DNA from: Chlamydiia bacterium
GTDB lineage: Bacteria > Chlamydiota > Chlamydiia > Chlamydiales > 2-12-FULL-49-11
Reading direction: 5' to 3'
NCBI GenBank assembly: GCA_022601435.1
Contig: JAJACQ010000030.1
Span: forward strand, 1-64,000
DNA: 64,000 bases
Shown: positions 26,097 to 35,215 of the stretch, one piece after another
Layout: each line of letters opens with the position of its first letter
How positions within the stretch are numbered: position 1 is the stretch's first letter
Program-made: the position numbers and the translations under genes
Notes under the pieces: model-generated
Seen by the model: only the letters and a program-made list of their open reading frames with translations
Database searches by the model: none
What the model was told of the DNA's origin: nothing

Positions 26097-26723
26097 TTAA
26101 GGTTTATTATAGCGTTTGAAATCATCTTCCCTTACTTCTATCATGAATTCCATAAAAGCTTCTTTGTTTGGAAACTCTTTTGAGATAGCATCTGGATGAT
26201 TAACGCATATTGTACCTTGTAGATGATCGTATTCGTGTTGGAAAACTTTTGAAGCAAACCCATCTAAGCGCTTTTCAATTTTTTCACCTTGAAGATTTGT
26301 ATAGGTCACATCGATAACTTCATACCTTGGGATGTAGGCAGCTTTAAAGCCTCCTCCCATAATAGAGCTAAAGCATGCTTCCCAACCTTTAACAATTTCA
26401 TTTCCTACAGGCTTAAGCGTTGGGTTAATGACAGTTTCAAGATTTTCAGGGGTTCTATCATAGCTATAAATAAATACAGATCGAGAGATGCCTATTTGAG
26501 GAGCAGCAAGACCTGCACCATGATTCAAAGAGGCGAGGGTCGCTGTAAGTTTATCAGAGATTTCGTTTGCAAGGGCAAGCTCATTTAGTTTTATATCTTC
26601 GGTTTTTTGTTTCAATACATCGTGGTCTTTACCATATATTGTAACGAGTTTTTGAGGGTTTGAGTATCCAGATTGATTGAAAGTCATGAAAAGACATCCT
26701 ATAGTGATAATAACTTTATGCAT
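26097..26723 (-). CDS. Exported peptide deformylase-like metalloprotein
   Basis: A 208-residue protein in which an N-terminal signal peptide (about residues 1-20) precedes a complete deformylase domain. Motif 1 'GAGLAAPQIG' is at 69-78. Motif 2 reads 'EACFS' (115-119) instead of 'EGCLS' but keeps the metal-binding Cys117. Motif 3 'HEYDHLQG' gives His163, Glu164 and His167. Metal ligands and catalytic Glu are intact. Deformylase removes formyl from nascent proteins in the cytosol, so an exported version cannot do that job unless the N-terminus is not cleaved. Possible roles are action on released formyl peptides in the periplasm or vacuole, where they are immune signals. A housekeeping def gene is presumably elsewhere. 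Confidence 0.82.
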   Translation of the reverse strand: MHKVIITIGCLFMTFNQSGYSNPQKLVTIYGKDHDVLKQKTEDIKLNELALANEISDKLTATLASLNHGAGLAAPQIGISRSVFIYSYDRTPENLETVINPTLKPVGNEIVKGWEACFSSIMGGGFKAAYIPRYEVIDVTYTNLQGEKIEKRLDGFASKVFQHEYDHLQGTICVNHPDAISKEFPNKEAFMEFMIEVREDDFKRYNKP

Positions 26724-26798
26724 AGTATTTTACTTTGTAGATTGAAAAAAAAATACTAAAGGAAGTTACCGATTTTGTCAAAGCTAAATGATTTAGTT

Positions 26799-26999
26799 TT
26801 ACACTCTAAAGATTGTTAAATAACCGATCCATAATGATAGAATGAAGTAAAAAAGAGACCAGCCTTTTGCAGGTGGGAACATTCTTGAAAACCATCTAAA
26901 ATGTGTTGTATACCATTTATCTCCACACCACATAACTAAAACGCAACTTAAGCTATCAATTAAGAGAAGAATAAAAATAATTATTGCTGCTATAAACAT
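26799..26999 (-). CDS. Small two-helix membrane protein
   Basis: A 66-residue protein with two hydrophobic segments (about 2-24 and 46-65) joined by a basic loop with 'WCGDKWYTTHFRWFSRMFPP'. It begins one base after the stop codon of the FAD monooxygenase on the same strand, so it is very probably cotranscribed and translationally coupled. The family and function are unknown to me. Confidence 0.65.
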   Translation of the reverse strand: MFIAAIIIFILLLIDSLSCVLVMWCGDKWYTTHFRWFSRMFPPAKGWSLFYFILSLWIGYLTIFRV

Positions 27000-27000
27000 A

Positions 27001-28440
27001 TTAAATCCTATATTGTTTAAGTTTTTTAAACGGTGGATAATCTTCTAATTCGATATATCCATCTGGTCTGATCAAAACTGCTTTTGCAGATGTTGACTCG
27101 TTTGCATAGTACACCTCTAATTGTGGATTGTCAATCGGAGATTCTTTTTGATTGAAGAGTATTAAATGGAAGTTTGTAGACTTTTCTGTAACTTTAAAAT
27201 ACTCACCATTGATGAGCTTAATGTTTGGCATTCTTTTTTGTGGGTAGCCAATGTTTGTTTCTGAAATAGCAGTCGTGATTTTTTTACGGATACTTTTAAA
27301 AGAAAGAAAGAACTTAATCAGATGGCGTCTTATAAAAAGTAAAAATGGAGAGTGTATTGTGATCATATTGGAGGTTCGTTCGGTTCCACTTAAAAGAACT
27401 TTTCCTAAAGCATGTCTTTCTTTTTCAAATGAATCTAATAGATTAGAGTTCTGCGTTAAGTTTTTATGAGTGTAGGCAGTTTTCCAAGCAAGATTAAAAG
27501 CATCTTGCATTCCAGTATTCATCCCTTGACCACCGACAGGGCTGTGGATGTGAGCGGCATCACCGACTAAGAAGATGTTATTTCTGCGATAGAAATTTGA
27601 GAGCCTACTGTTGATATGAAAGTTTGCAATCCATCGGGGATCTGAAAGTATAGCTTTTTTATCGGTAGAAGCAGAAAGCAAACCTTGTATCTCATCTAGT
27701 TTTGGAAGCTGACTTTCATCTGATTGGATAATGCCGTGTTCTACTTTGTCTTTACCGTGATACATGTTTCTTAATCTCTCTAATTGAAAAACGATACGGT
27801 AACGATCTTTCTCTGATAATGGAAAAAACGCCATGATGTATTTGTTTTCTAAAAAGACTTGTAATTCATCTGATGGATACTCCCAATCGATATGGACATC
27901 GGCTAAAGAAAAGACATCTGGAAAAGACTTTCCCTTAAATGTACATCCGAGTTGCTTTCTAACAACACTGTGGGCGCCATCACATCCAATCAAGTATTTT
28001 GCCTGTATAATCCCTTTATCTGTTGTAGCAAGAATCATATCACCTTCCTCATAAGAAGTGAGTGTATTTGGACGATCTACTTCACAGCCAAGCTCTCTTA
28101 AATGGTCAGTGAGAATTTTTTCTGTCTTGTTTTGCTCGATTCCTAGAACAAATGAATAAGGAGAATCAATATCATTAAACTCGATGCGACCAAGTGTTTT
28201 ATGTTTGCTATGAAGGTTAGCAGCTTTAATTTTAGTGCCCACACTTAAAAACTTATCTGCAATTCCCATTCTTTGAAGGATCTCTAATGTACGTGATTGA
28301 ACAGCAGCGGCTTTTGAATAGGTGGTGGGTTCGGGGGCCTGATCTATGATTTTGCAGCTGAGGCCATAGCGCATGCACTCGATTGCAAAGGTAAGACCTG
28401 TAGGACCTGCTCCAACAACTAAAACATCAACACTTTCCAT
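27001..28440 (-). CDS. FAD-dependent aromatic monooxygenase (PheA/MhpA-like)
   Basis: A 479-residue class A flavoprotein hydroxylase. Residues 5-15 are the dinucleotide fold 'VLVVGAGPTGLTFA', the 'DG' motif is 'LIGCDGAHSVVRKQLG' (about 150-165), and the 'GD' motif is 'FLVGDAAHIHSPVGGQGMNTGMQDAFNLAWK' (about 292-322). The C-terminal thioredoxin-like tail is short. The family hydroxylates phenols, quinone precursors or polyketide aromatics with NAD(P)H and O2. There is no signal peptide. It is followed by a small membrane protein gene, the only operon partner. Confidence 0.87.
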   Translation of the reverse strand: MESVDVLVVGAGPTGLTFAIECMRYGLSCKIIDQAPEPTTYSKAAAVQSRTLEILQRMGIADKFLSVGTKIKAANLHSKHKTLGRIEFNDIDSPYSFVLGIEQNKTEKILTDHLRELGCEVDRPNTLTSYEEGDMILATTDKGIIQAKYLIGCDGAHSVVRKQLGCTFKGKSFPDVFSLADVHIDWEYPSDELQVFLENKYIMAFFPLSEKDRYRIVFQLERLRNMYHGKDKVEHGIIQSDESQLPKLDEIQGLLSASTDKKAILSDPRWIANFHINSRLSNFYRRNNIFLVGDAAHIHSPVGGQGMNTGMQDAFNLAWKTAYTHKNLTQNSNLLDSFEKERHALGKVLLSGTERTSNMITIHSPFLLFIRRHLIKFFLSFKSIRKKITTAISETNIGYPQKRMPNIKLINGEYFKVTEKSTNFHLILFNQKESPIDNPQLEVYYANESTSAKAVLIRPDGYIELEDYPPFKKLKQYRI

Positions 28441-28615
28441 AAAACTTTAGATCCTTACTGTTTCTTAACATAACTTCTATCAGTTATGAAGATTTAGATC
28501 AAATCTAATGAAAATTACAAACGGGTATGGTAAATCAGCAATAGTTTCCATTAAAATTTAAGGCTTTATCATTTCTTACTATAAGTGCTATCAATTGGGG
28601 GAATAAAGGGCAAAT

Positions 28616-29110
28616 TTATTCTTCTGAAATGAGTGTTCCGCCTATGACTTCACCTTCGATGATTACAGAAGGACCTTTATGGACTTCCCCATTGCCTGAT
28701 TCAAAAACGACATCATTGTGAATAATGGTTTCTTCAGAAAGATATATAACGGGAGTAGTCTCTAGGTCATTTATAAAAAGTGAGGATAATTCGCAAGAGC
28801 TTAATCGAGTTATACCATCATTTGCACAAAAATCGCTTTGGAATTGAGAGTCTTTAGCGATTAATGAACCTAAATTTGTTACGGCATTAAATAGTTTACA
28901 ATTGTGAAGATTTATTTTACCCAAGTTTTCAAGTGCTAGAATTTTCATATTAGATAGATTCATAGTTCCACTTTCTAAATTTTCAACATTTGCATTAAGT
29001 ATCCCACTTCTTAAATTCATGGTTCCATAATTTTTGAAAGAAGCCTCTACATTTGAAAACCAAAAGAAGAAGAGTAGAAATAATAGATTTATCGGATTTT
29101 TTAAAAGCAT
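28616..29110 (-). CDS. Exported hypothetical protein with beta-solenoid-like repeats
   Basis: A 164-residue protein with a signal peptide (about 1-23, ending 'VEA'). The mature part has short imperfect repeats such as 'GTMNLRSG', 'GTMNLSNM' and 'GKINLHNC', giving an Asn/Leu/Gly periodicity that suggests a parallel beta-solenoid, and ends in a Gly/Val/Ile-rich stretch ('VIIEGEVIGGTLI') reminiscent of bactofilin-like strands. I do not recognise a named family. It stands alone between divergent neighbours. Confidence 0.65.
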   Translation of the reverse strand: MLLKNPINLLFLLFFFWFSNVEASFKNYGTMNLRSGILNANVENLESGTMNLSNMKILALENLGKINLHNCKLFNAVTNLGSLIAKDSQFQSDFCANDGITRLSSCELSSLFINDLETTPVIYLSEETIIHNDVVFESGNGEVHKGPSVIIEGEVIGGTLISEE

Positions 29111-29254
29111 AATTGATATCCTTATTGTGGGTTATACGAAGAGGGTTATAGTTTATATAAAGAGATTGTTTTTTGCTAGTTAAATAATTGTGTAGATTTT
29201 TGGTGTAATTTAATTGAAGTGTAAGTTTATCCTACCCTTTGCTATACTGGATGT

Positions 29255-31012
29255 ATGAGTGTATTACTAAATTGTCAATCTATTTCAAAATCGTATGGTG
29301 CGCGTTATTTATTTAAAGGTTTATCTTTAACGATTTCTAAGGGTGATCGCATTGGCTTGATTGGATTAAATGGGTGTGGAAAATCTACTTTTTTGAAAAT
29401 ATTGGCAGGGATTGAAGAGCCAGAAGAGGGCGGGCTTGTTTTAAGAAGAGGGTTAAGGGTTGGCTACGTACCGCAGACTTGTGAGTTTGATGATTTATCT
29501 TTGCAAAAGATTTTAGTCGATGCTGTGATTGATGACATTCCCGATTACGAAAAAGAGCGGCTTGCTGATAATATGTTGCGAAAATTAGGCTTTAAAGGGA
29601 ATGAACCGTCCGCTGAAAAGCTTTCTGGTGGATGGAAAAAGCGTTTAAGGCTTGCAGTTGAGTTGATGAAAGATCCAGAGATATTATTATTAGACGAACC
29701 GACGAATCATCTAGATCTAGAGGGGATTTTATGGTTAGAAGAGTTTTTAAAGAATGAGGCTTTAACTTATTTGGTCGTAAGTCATGATCGTTTCTTTTTA
29801 CAAGGTGTCACTAATCGTGTTATAGAGATAGATAAAACTTATCCAGAGGGAATATTTGCGATTGATTGTTCTTATAAAGACTTTTTGCATCAGAAGGAAC
29901 TATTTATAAAAGGGCAGCTGCAGCAAGAAAAGCGTGTGGCAACAAAAGTGCGGCGAGAAACAGAGTGGTTAAGAGCAGGGGTTAAGGCAAGGACGACAAA
30001 GGCGCAATCTCGTATTGATGAGGCTGGAGAGATCATGGATGAATATGCAGATCTTAAGAAGCGTAATAAACAAACTCAAGCTAAGATTGATTTTGAAGGA
30101 ACAAAAAGAGAAACAAGAAAATTGTTGGTGGCTAAAAATCTATCAAAGGCTTTTGGTGAAAGATTATTATTCTCTAATCTGGATTTTACTTTATCACCTG
30201 GTACGAGAATTGGTTTAATGGGACATAATGGTTCAGGGAAGACGACTTTGTTAAGTTTGTTAGAAGGAAAGCTTGAGACCGATACTGGAACTATAAAGAA
30301 GGCTGAAGACTTAAAAATTGTTTATTTTGATCAGCATCGCATTAAACTGCCACTTGATAGTACTTTGAAAGATGCTTTGGCGCCCAATAGTGAATACGTT
30401 TCGTTTCGCGGATCTAAAATACATATTAACGCATGGGCTAAGAGATTTTTATTTGAACCAGATTTATTGAAGACACCTATTAAAAGGTTGTCTGGTGGTG
30501 AAAGAGCACGTATTACAATTGCACACTTAATGCTTCAACCGGCAGATATCTTGTTACTGGATGAGCCGACAAATGATCTTGATATCCCTACACTTGAAAC
30601 ATTAGAAGAAAGCCTACTGGATTTTCCTGGTGCGATTGTCTTAATCTCTCATGATCGATGTCTGTTAGATAGAGTTTGTAATTCAGTATTAGCATTTGGA
30701 GATCCTAAAAAAACACAAGTTTTTGCAGATTATAATCAATGGAAGGCTTGGGTAAGGTCATCTTCGAAACCAGCGCCTGTTGAAGTCAAAAAAGAGAAAA
30801 CATCAAACTCTTATGCAAAGAAAAAAGAATTAGAAAAGATTGAAAGAAAAATAGCAAAGCTTGAGAAAATAATTCAGGAATTAAATAAGAAGTTAGAAGA
30901 TACTGCTATTGCAAATAGTCCAGAAAAGCTTTCTAAGATTTGCGATGAGATAGCCCTTCATGAAGCTCAAGTGACTCAGCTTTATATTACCTGGGAAGAA
31001 ATAGAGAGTTAA
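29255..31012 (+). CDS. uup: ABC-F type ATPase, Uup-like
   Basis: A 585-residue soluble protein with two ABC ATPase domains and no membrane segments. The first has Walker A 'GLNGCGKST', signature 'LSGGWKKR' and Walker B 'ILLLDEPTNHLDL'. The second has 'GHNGSGKTT', 'LSGGERAR' and 'ILLLDEPTNDLDIPTLETL'. The linker is the ABC-F P-site tRNA interaction motif region, and a C-terminal coiled coil ('KKKELEKIERKIAKLEKIIQ') is characteristic of Uup. ABC-F proteins act on ribosomes; Uup also affects precise transposon excision in E. coli. There is no obvious Shine-Dalgarno before the ATG, and a TATACT lies only 6 bases upstream, so the leader may be very short. Confidence 0.92.
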   Translation: MSVLLNCQSISKSYGARYLFKGLSLTISKGDRIGLIGLNGCGKSTFLKILAGIEEPEEGGLVLRRGLRVGYVPQTCEFDDLSLQKILVDAVIDDIPDYEKERLADNMLRKLGFKGNEPSAEKLSGGWKKRLRLAVELMKDPEILLLDEPTNHLDLEGILWLEEFLKNEALTYLVVSHDRFFLQGVTNRVIEIDKTYPEGIFAIDCSYKDFLHQKELFIKGQLQQEKRVATKVRRETEWLRAGVKARTTKAQSRIDEAGEIMDEYADLKKRNKQTQAKIDFEGTKRETRKLLVAKNLSKAFGERLLFSNLDFTLSPGTRIGLMGHNGSGKTTLLSLLEGKLETDTGTIKKAEDLKIVYFDQHRIKLPLDSTLKDALAPNSEYVSFRGSKIHINAWAKRFLFEPDLLKTPIKRLSGGERARITIAHLMLQPADILLLDEPTNDLDIPTLETLEESLLDFPGAIVLISHDRCLLDRVCNSVLAFGDPKKTQVFADYNQWKAWVRSSSKPAPVEVKKEKTSNSYAKKKELEKIERKIAKLEKIIQELNKKLEDTAIANSPEKLSKICDEIALHEAQVTQLYITWEEIES

Positions 31013-31077
31013 AGAACCTCTTGAAAATAAATGTTAGTTATTTTACATCTTAATAAGAGTCATTATAAGGAATATGA

Positions 31078-31332
31078 ATGATTATTTCAGGGATAGTAAC
31101 AGAATTAAGTACTGGCTTACCTATTACAGGTGCCACTATAACAATGATGCAAAATATGGTTTCTTCTGGAACTGCTACTACAAACGCTGATGGAGAATAT
31201 TCTATAGAGATTCTTACACCTGGAAGTTATGTTGCTACTGTAAATGCTGTGGGATTTTTAGCAACATATGTGAATACCACACTTATGGATAATGATATTA
31301 CGATAGATTTTGCAATGTCAGTGCTGGATTAA
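31078..31332 (+). CDS. Free-standing carboxypeptidase-regulatory-like (Ig-fold) domain protein
   Basis: An 84-residue protein that is nothing but one beta-sandwich domain: 'ISGIVTELSTGLPITGATITM', 'TNADGEYSIEILTPGSYVATVNAVGF'. This is the CarboxypepD_reg/Cna-B-like pattern normally found as a module of exported receptors or adhesins. No signal peptide is present, so either it acts in the cytosol or it leaves by another route. A GGA lies shortly upstream of the ATG. Confidence 0.75.
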   Translation: MIISGIVTELSTGLPITGATITMMQNMVSSGTATTNADGEYSIEILTPGSYVATVNAVGFLATYVNTTLMDNDITIDFAMSVLD

Positions 31333-31367
31333 ATTACCTTATATAGACCGGGAAGAACTTTAGTCTT

Positions 31368-32063
31368 TTATGGAAATGGAAAAGTTCTAATTTTTGACTC
31401 ATGTTTATCGAGCAGCTTAAAAGAACCATCTTCATTAAGACCTAATTTTATCCAACCACAGTTACTAACGCCAAATCCAAGATTCTGATCATATTCAAGA
31501 TGATGATATAAAGTTGAAACCATTACCATACCGTGAGTAATAAGGATTATAGGGGAATCATTTGATTCTAAATCTGGCACGATAGACTCGGTAATGAGAT
31601 TTTTTAATCTTGTATACATCTCCTCGTAACTTTCAAGTGATCCATCACCTTTAAAAGTAACCCAAGCTTGTTTTGTTTGACCATGATCTATACGATATTG
31701 TTTTCTTAAAGCATACATTTCACTAGGAGGGCTATTTTTCCAATTACCCTTATCTCCTTCACGCAATTTTTCACTTTGTATAATTTCCACATCAGCATTT
31801 AGTTCATGTGCAAAAAGATTTGCCGTTTGAGTGGTACGAACATAGTCCGAACAGTAAATCTTATGGATGTCTAATGCAGCAAATTCTTTTCCAAGAGCTT
31901 GAGCTTGTTGCTTTCCATTAGCATTTAATGGAGTAAGATGGTTTTGAGACTTATCATTGACATTATGTGCGGTTTCCCCATGCCGGATTAAATAAATCTC
32001 GATTGGGTAGTTAATTCCAAAAACTTGAGATATAACAAGTAAAAATAAAAAAGGTATCTTCAT
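31368..32063 (-). CDS. Exported histidine phosphatase (phosphoglycerate mutase superfamily)
   Basis: A 231-residue protein with a signal peptide (1-16, ending 'QVFG'). The mature part opens with 'IEIYLIRHGETAHN', giving the phospho-accepting His28 in RHGET. The 'CSDYVRTTQTA' region supplies the second arginine, 'EGDKGNW' the acid, and 'ILITHGMVM' the second catalytic histidine. All core residues are intact. Substrates in this superfamily range from small phosphates to phosphoproteins; an exported version would work in the periplasm or host compartment. Confidence 0.85.
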   Translation of the reverse strand: MKIPFLFLLVISQVFGINYPIEIYLIRHGETAHNVNDKSQNHLTPLNANGKQQAQALGKEFAALDIHKIYCSDYVRTTQTANLFAHELNADVEIIQSEKLREGDKGNWKNSPPSEMYALRKQYRIDHGQTKQAWVTFKGDGSLESYEEMYTRLKNLITESIVPDLESNDSPIILITHGMVMVSTLYHHLEYDQNLGFGVSNCGWIKLGLNEDGSFKLLDKHESKIRTFPFP

Positions 32064-32115
32064 AAGGTTAAGAATTCTACCCTCCCTTAGGTTTATTTGT
32101 CAATTTTAAAGTAGA

Positions 32116-32682
32116 CTAAGCTGGTTGTGCTTTGTTAGATAAATTCTTTGCGGTATTTAGAATAAACATGAATAGTTTTTTGTGTTTTTCGGCTTGTTCT
32201 TTATTTCCTGTTTCAAAATGGTAACACCCCCATAAATTGTGAAAGCAAAGGGCTTCTTCAAAGAAGAAGATTCGTCTTTTAGGAAAGGCGCCTTTTAATA
32301 CTTCAATATCATTAAATAACGAGGAAAGCCTTTTGTATTCTTTTTGTTTTAATCGTATTTCTCCAAGCATGCATTTTGTGAAAACTTGATCAGGAAAAAG
32401 TGTTACCATTTTGTTAAAAGCATCGGCTGCTTCGTGAGGCCTTTTAAAAGATCTCAAAGCGTTATAGTAATGCATGAGAAGGTAGGGGCTCTTTGGATAT
32501 TGCCTTATTAATTCCTTAATTTCATCTAATGAAGAAGCGTTCGAATTTTGCGCGAGTTCTTTTAATCGATGTATTTTTGAGATAGGCAGGTTGAATAAAG
32601 ATTTAGGTCGGTAATCAAAGATGATTTGGACTTTTGCTTTATTTTTGTTCTTGTTCCATGAACAATCTAATTCTAGTTTCAT
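32116..32682 (-). CDS. TPR-like protein of unknown function
   Basis: The product is 188 residues from the ATG at 32682, chosen because AAGGA precedes it at good spacing; an in-frame ATG at 32745 lacks one. After a short beta-rich start ('KLELDCSWNKNKNKAKVQIIFDY'), the rest is helical with tetratricopeptide-like pairs ('SPYLLMHYYNALRSFKRPHEAADAFNKMVTLFPD', 'CMLGEIRLKQKEYKRL', 'CYHFETGNKEQAEKHKKLF'). It has no signal peptide. Such proteins act as scaffolds or chaperones; type III chaperones are often TPR-like, but nothing specific supports that here. Confidence 0.7.
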   Translation of the reverse strand: MKLELDCSWNKNKNKAKVQIIFDYRPKSLFNLPISKIHRLKELAQNSNASSLDEIKELIRQYPKSPYLLMHYYNALRSFKRPHEAADAFNKMVTLFPDQVFTKCMLGEIRLKQKEYKRLSSLFNDIEVLKGAFPKRRIFFFEEALCFHNLWGCYHFETGNKEQAEKHKKLFMFILNTAKNLSNKAQPA

Positions 32683-32818
32683 TAGTAGTTCCTTATTTTC
32701 TATAAATGGTATTATAAGAAGAGATTTTTTGCTATCAAAAGTCATGAATCTAAATTATTTATAGACAAAAACTTTACAACTTGTTAAAGTTTTTCTTTTA
32801 GAGTTAAAGGGTCCTGCT

Positions 32819-33655
32819 ATGCGTTATTTATTGTTTTGTTTTTTTATTGGATTTAATTCAATGCTTTTAGCAAAAGAGGTACCCCACCTAACACCTTCAA
32901 AACTTGTGGGGTCAAGATTTTCAAAAGATACTTTTGGAGATATAAATGTGGCGATCGTTGGTTATTGTCCAACGCCAAGTATTTTACAAGAATATGAACC
33001 ACAAAATACCACAGAACAGTATTTCATTCATATTCCACCTGCAAGTGTACAAATTTGTAGGTTTGGAGATACTAAGTTTCTTTCGATTTCTCATGTATAC
33101 GGCGGACCAGTATCAGCAGCACTAATTGAAGAGTTGGGGTACTATGGTATTAAGTATGTTTTGGCTTATGGATTAGCGGGTGGTTTAGGAACAAAAGATT
33201 TAAAATTAGGTGATGCATATCTAATTGAGACCGCATATGCAAAGGATGGTACTACTCCTAGTTATACAGATGAAAAGATTGTTTCTTCTGATTCAAGTTT
33301 GAACAAGATGATATTTGAATTAGTGAAATCTGATCTTGAGTTATCAAATATGAAAGCTGTGCAAACTGCTACAACAGATGTGATCTATAGAGAGTATTCA
33401 GATCTAATAAAAGAAGTGCTTAATCAAAAATGTGACATCATTAATTGCGATTCATCGCATCTGTTTGCTGTAAGTAATGAGGTGGGAATTATAACTACGG
33501 CGTGTGGGATTGTTACCGATGTTTCTGAGAATGAAGAGTCTGAATGGGGTAATGATTTATCAAATATGCTATCTGAAAACTCAGATACAAATCCATTAGA
33601 GCGGGTGAATCTAATTGTGAAGATGTATGTTGAAAAATTGCTATCTAAGCTATAG
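32819..33655 (+). CDS. Exported nucleoside phosphorylase-like protein
   Basis: A 278-residue protein with a signal peptide (1-18, ending 'MLLA'). The mature domain follows the PNP/UDP phosphorylase fold: 'NVAIVGYCPT', 'SISHVYGGPVSAALIEEL', 'KYVLAYGLAGGLGTKDLKLGDAYLIE', 'VQTATTDVIYRE' and a late 'CDIINCDSSHLFAVSNEVG', where family members have the purine/uracil-binding 'EME/DMES' region. A secreted enzyme could release bases from host nucleosides for uptake, matching the nucleotide parasitism of chlamydiae. It overlaps the end of the convergent HD gene by 11 bases. Confidence 0.8.
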   Translation: MRYLLFCFFIGFNSMLLAKEVPHLTPSKLVGSRFSKDTFGDINVAIVGYCPTPSILQEYEPQNTTEQYFIHIPPASVQICRFGDTKFLSISHVYGGPVSAALIEELGYYGIKYVLAYGLAGGLGTKDLKLGDAYLIETAYAKDGTTPSYTDEKIVSSDSSLNKMIFELVKSDLELSNMKAVQTATTDVIYREYSDLIKEVLNQKCDIINCDSSHLFAVSNEVGIITTACGIVTDVSENEESEWGNDLSNMLSENSDTNPLERVNLIVKMYVEKLLSKL

Positions 33656-34508
33656 AAGAATCGATTTCCAAATGAAATTGAGAGAGAAATTTTTCTATAT
33701 AGATCGGAAAATTTTTTGATTTTGCTATCAATTTATCAATGACAAAAGCAGGATCTAACTTTCGATCTTTTGCAAAAGGATCTAAGGAATCAAAGAGTTG
33801 CAATTTTCTAAGACCTGCTTGATAACAAGACATAGTTAAGAAAAGAGCTCCGCCTTCATCCTGCTTTATATCGTGTTCTAGTTCTTTGATAAATGATTTC
33901 ATAAAATCAGTGCGTTCTTTTGCGATCAGTTTTCCGCCTTTTGTTTGTAATAGATTGGGGAGTTTAAAAAGCTTGAGGTAAAAATGATCTAGCCCGAAGA
34001 GCTTATCATCTAAGTTTCGATTTTCAGCAAATAGATCCTTGGGATCAAAAGGGCTTCTTTGTAATCTTCCAGAGACATAAAAGGTACGCATGATGCCTAA
34101 TGCACCGAGTGCTTCCATACGATCTGCATCTTGAATAATCTTTGCTTCTAAAGTTTCAGGTGGAATGTTTGCAGAAAAACTGTGAGTTAAAATTGCATGG
34201 CAAACAGGCTTAATCTTTTCTTTCGGAAAGTCCATTTTTATGAGGATCTCTTTTGCTTTGATGGAAGCAAGATAAGATGATTTTTTATTATCAGGAAGAT
34301 CTTTAGGAAGTGAAACAATATCGTGAAAATAGGCTGCTGCAAGAACTACCAATAGATCTACAGCTTCATTTTCATACGCAATAATAGATTTTGCAGTTTG
34401 ATAAACACGCTTAAAGTGACCTAAATCATGGGATGCGTCATCAGTATCTTCCTTAGATAGATAGTCTATGAAGGTTAATTCCCATTCATTAATTGTTTTT
34501 GTCTTCAT
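33645..34508 (-). CDS. HD-domain metal-dependent phosphohydrolase
   Basis: A 287-residue cytosolic protein. The HD motif set is complete: 'DASHDLGHFKRVYQTA' (His of the first motif), 'LAAAYFHDIV' (the HD pair), 'AILTHSFS' and 'IIQDADRMEALGALGIMR' (final Asp). This matches the YedJ/YpgQ-like HD phosphohydrolases with uncertain nucleotide or phosphate-ester substrates. It has no partner on the same strand. Confidence 0.85.
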   Translation of the reverse strand: MKTKTINEWELTFIDYLSKEDTDDASHDLGHFKRVYQTAKSIIAYENEAVDLLVVLAAAYFHDIVSLPKDLPDNKKSSYLASIKAKEILIKMDFPKEKIKPVCHAILTHSFSANIPPETLEAKIIQDADRMEALGALGIMRTFYVSGRLQRSPFDPKDLFAENRNLDDKLFGLDHFYLKLFKLPNLLQTKGGKLIAKERTDFMKSFIKELEHDIKQDEGGALFLTMSCYQAGLRKLQLFDSLDPFAKDRKLDPAFVIDKLIAKSKNFPIYIEKFLSQFHLEIDSSIA

Positions 34509-34518
34509 GAATTACCTT

Positions 34519-34705
34519 TTACGAGCTTTTCTTTACAACAGAGGATTTTAATAATATGGAGCCGAAGCCTTTTACTTTGGCATCACCGATATGGTCATTT
34601 ACCTCAGCAAATTAATGAATACCCGCACTCAGGACATACATACCAATCTTGGTTTTCATACGTATACTCAGAATTGCACTTAACACACTTTGGTGGATCT
34701 TCCAT
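34519..34705 (-). pseudogene. phnA (yjdM) relic with internal deletion and frameshift
   Basis: From the ATG at 34705 a 33-codon frame reads '[23 protein letters not shown]', the zinc ribbon (CxxC...CxxC) that begins PhnA/YjdM proteins, and stops at TGA 34604-34606. The next frame continues with 'NDHIGDAKVKGFGSILLKSSVVKK' to 34519, clearly the PhnA C-terminus ('[24 protein letters not shown]' in family members). The central part of the ~110-residue protein is missing. An internal deletion with frameshift is the simplest reading. The first frame could still make a tiny zinc-ribbon peptide. Confidence 0.8.
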
Positions 34706-34774
34706 CTAAATCTCCTATATCTTTAATATCAGCTTAGCATGTTTTCCGTGGCTTTTTAAAGTAAAAAACTTATT

Positions 34775-35215
34775 TTATAAACGACTGGTTTCTCTTTTGG
34801 GAGCGTTAAACCCAATATCTCTAACAAAAGTTTCAATTTTTTCAGTGAGATGCATTTGTATTCCTCCTGCTATAAAGGGAGTACCAATAGTTGATCCTTT
34901 AGCGGCTTTCATGCCTTTCAGAGTTTCACAAATAGCATCAACTGCTCGTGGGGCAATTTTTGCTTTGGAAAAATCTAATACATACCCTTGAAAAACTAGC
35001 CATCTTAAACAAAGGACATCTATTTCATCATAGATGGTGACATTTGTTGCAGATACAGTTTTTATTTTTTTATTATCCCATCTAAAGTCGCTTTCTTCAG
35101 TACGAGTTTGTCTTAGTTGGAGAGCTTTATCATCACCAAAATCTCTTATGGGAGCATTTTTATCATTTCCATCGATAGTGACAGCTTTAGTTTCTTGATT
35201 ATAACTGATATACAT
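34775..35215 (-). CDS. Hypothetical protein, 146 residues
   Basis: A soluble protein without a signal peptide. Visible features are a two-strand start ('MYISYNQETKAVTIDG'), a central 'EIDVLCLRWLVFQGYVLDFSKAKIAPRAVDAICETLKGMK' and a C-terminal helical segment ('HLTEKIETFVRDIGF'). The overall length is close to a single alpha/beta domain, but I do not recognise a family. GGAGGATATT precedes the ATG on the minus strand, a good ribosome binding site. Confidence 0.6.
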   Translation of the reverse strand: MYISYNQETKAVTIDGNDKNAPIRDFGDDKALQLRQTRTEESDFRWDNKKIKTVSATNVTIYDEIDVLCLRWLVFQGYVLDFSKAKIAPRAVDAICETLKGMKAAKGSTIGTPFIAGGIQMHLTEKIETFVRDIGFNAPKRETSRL

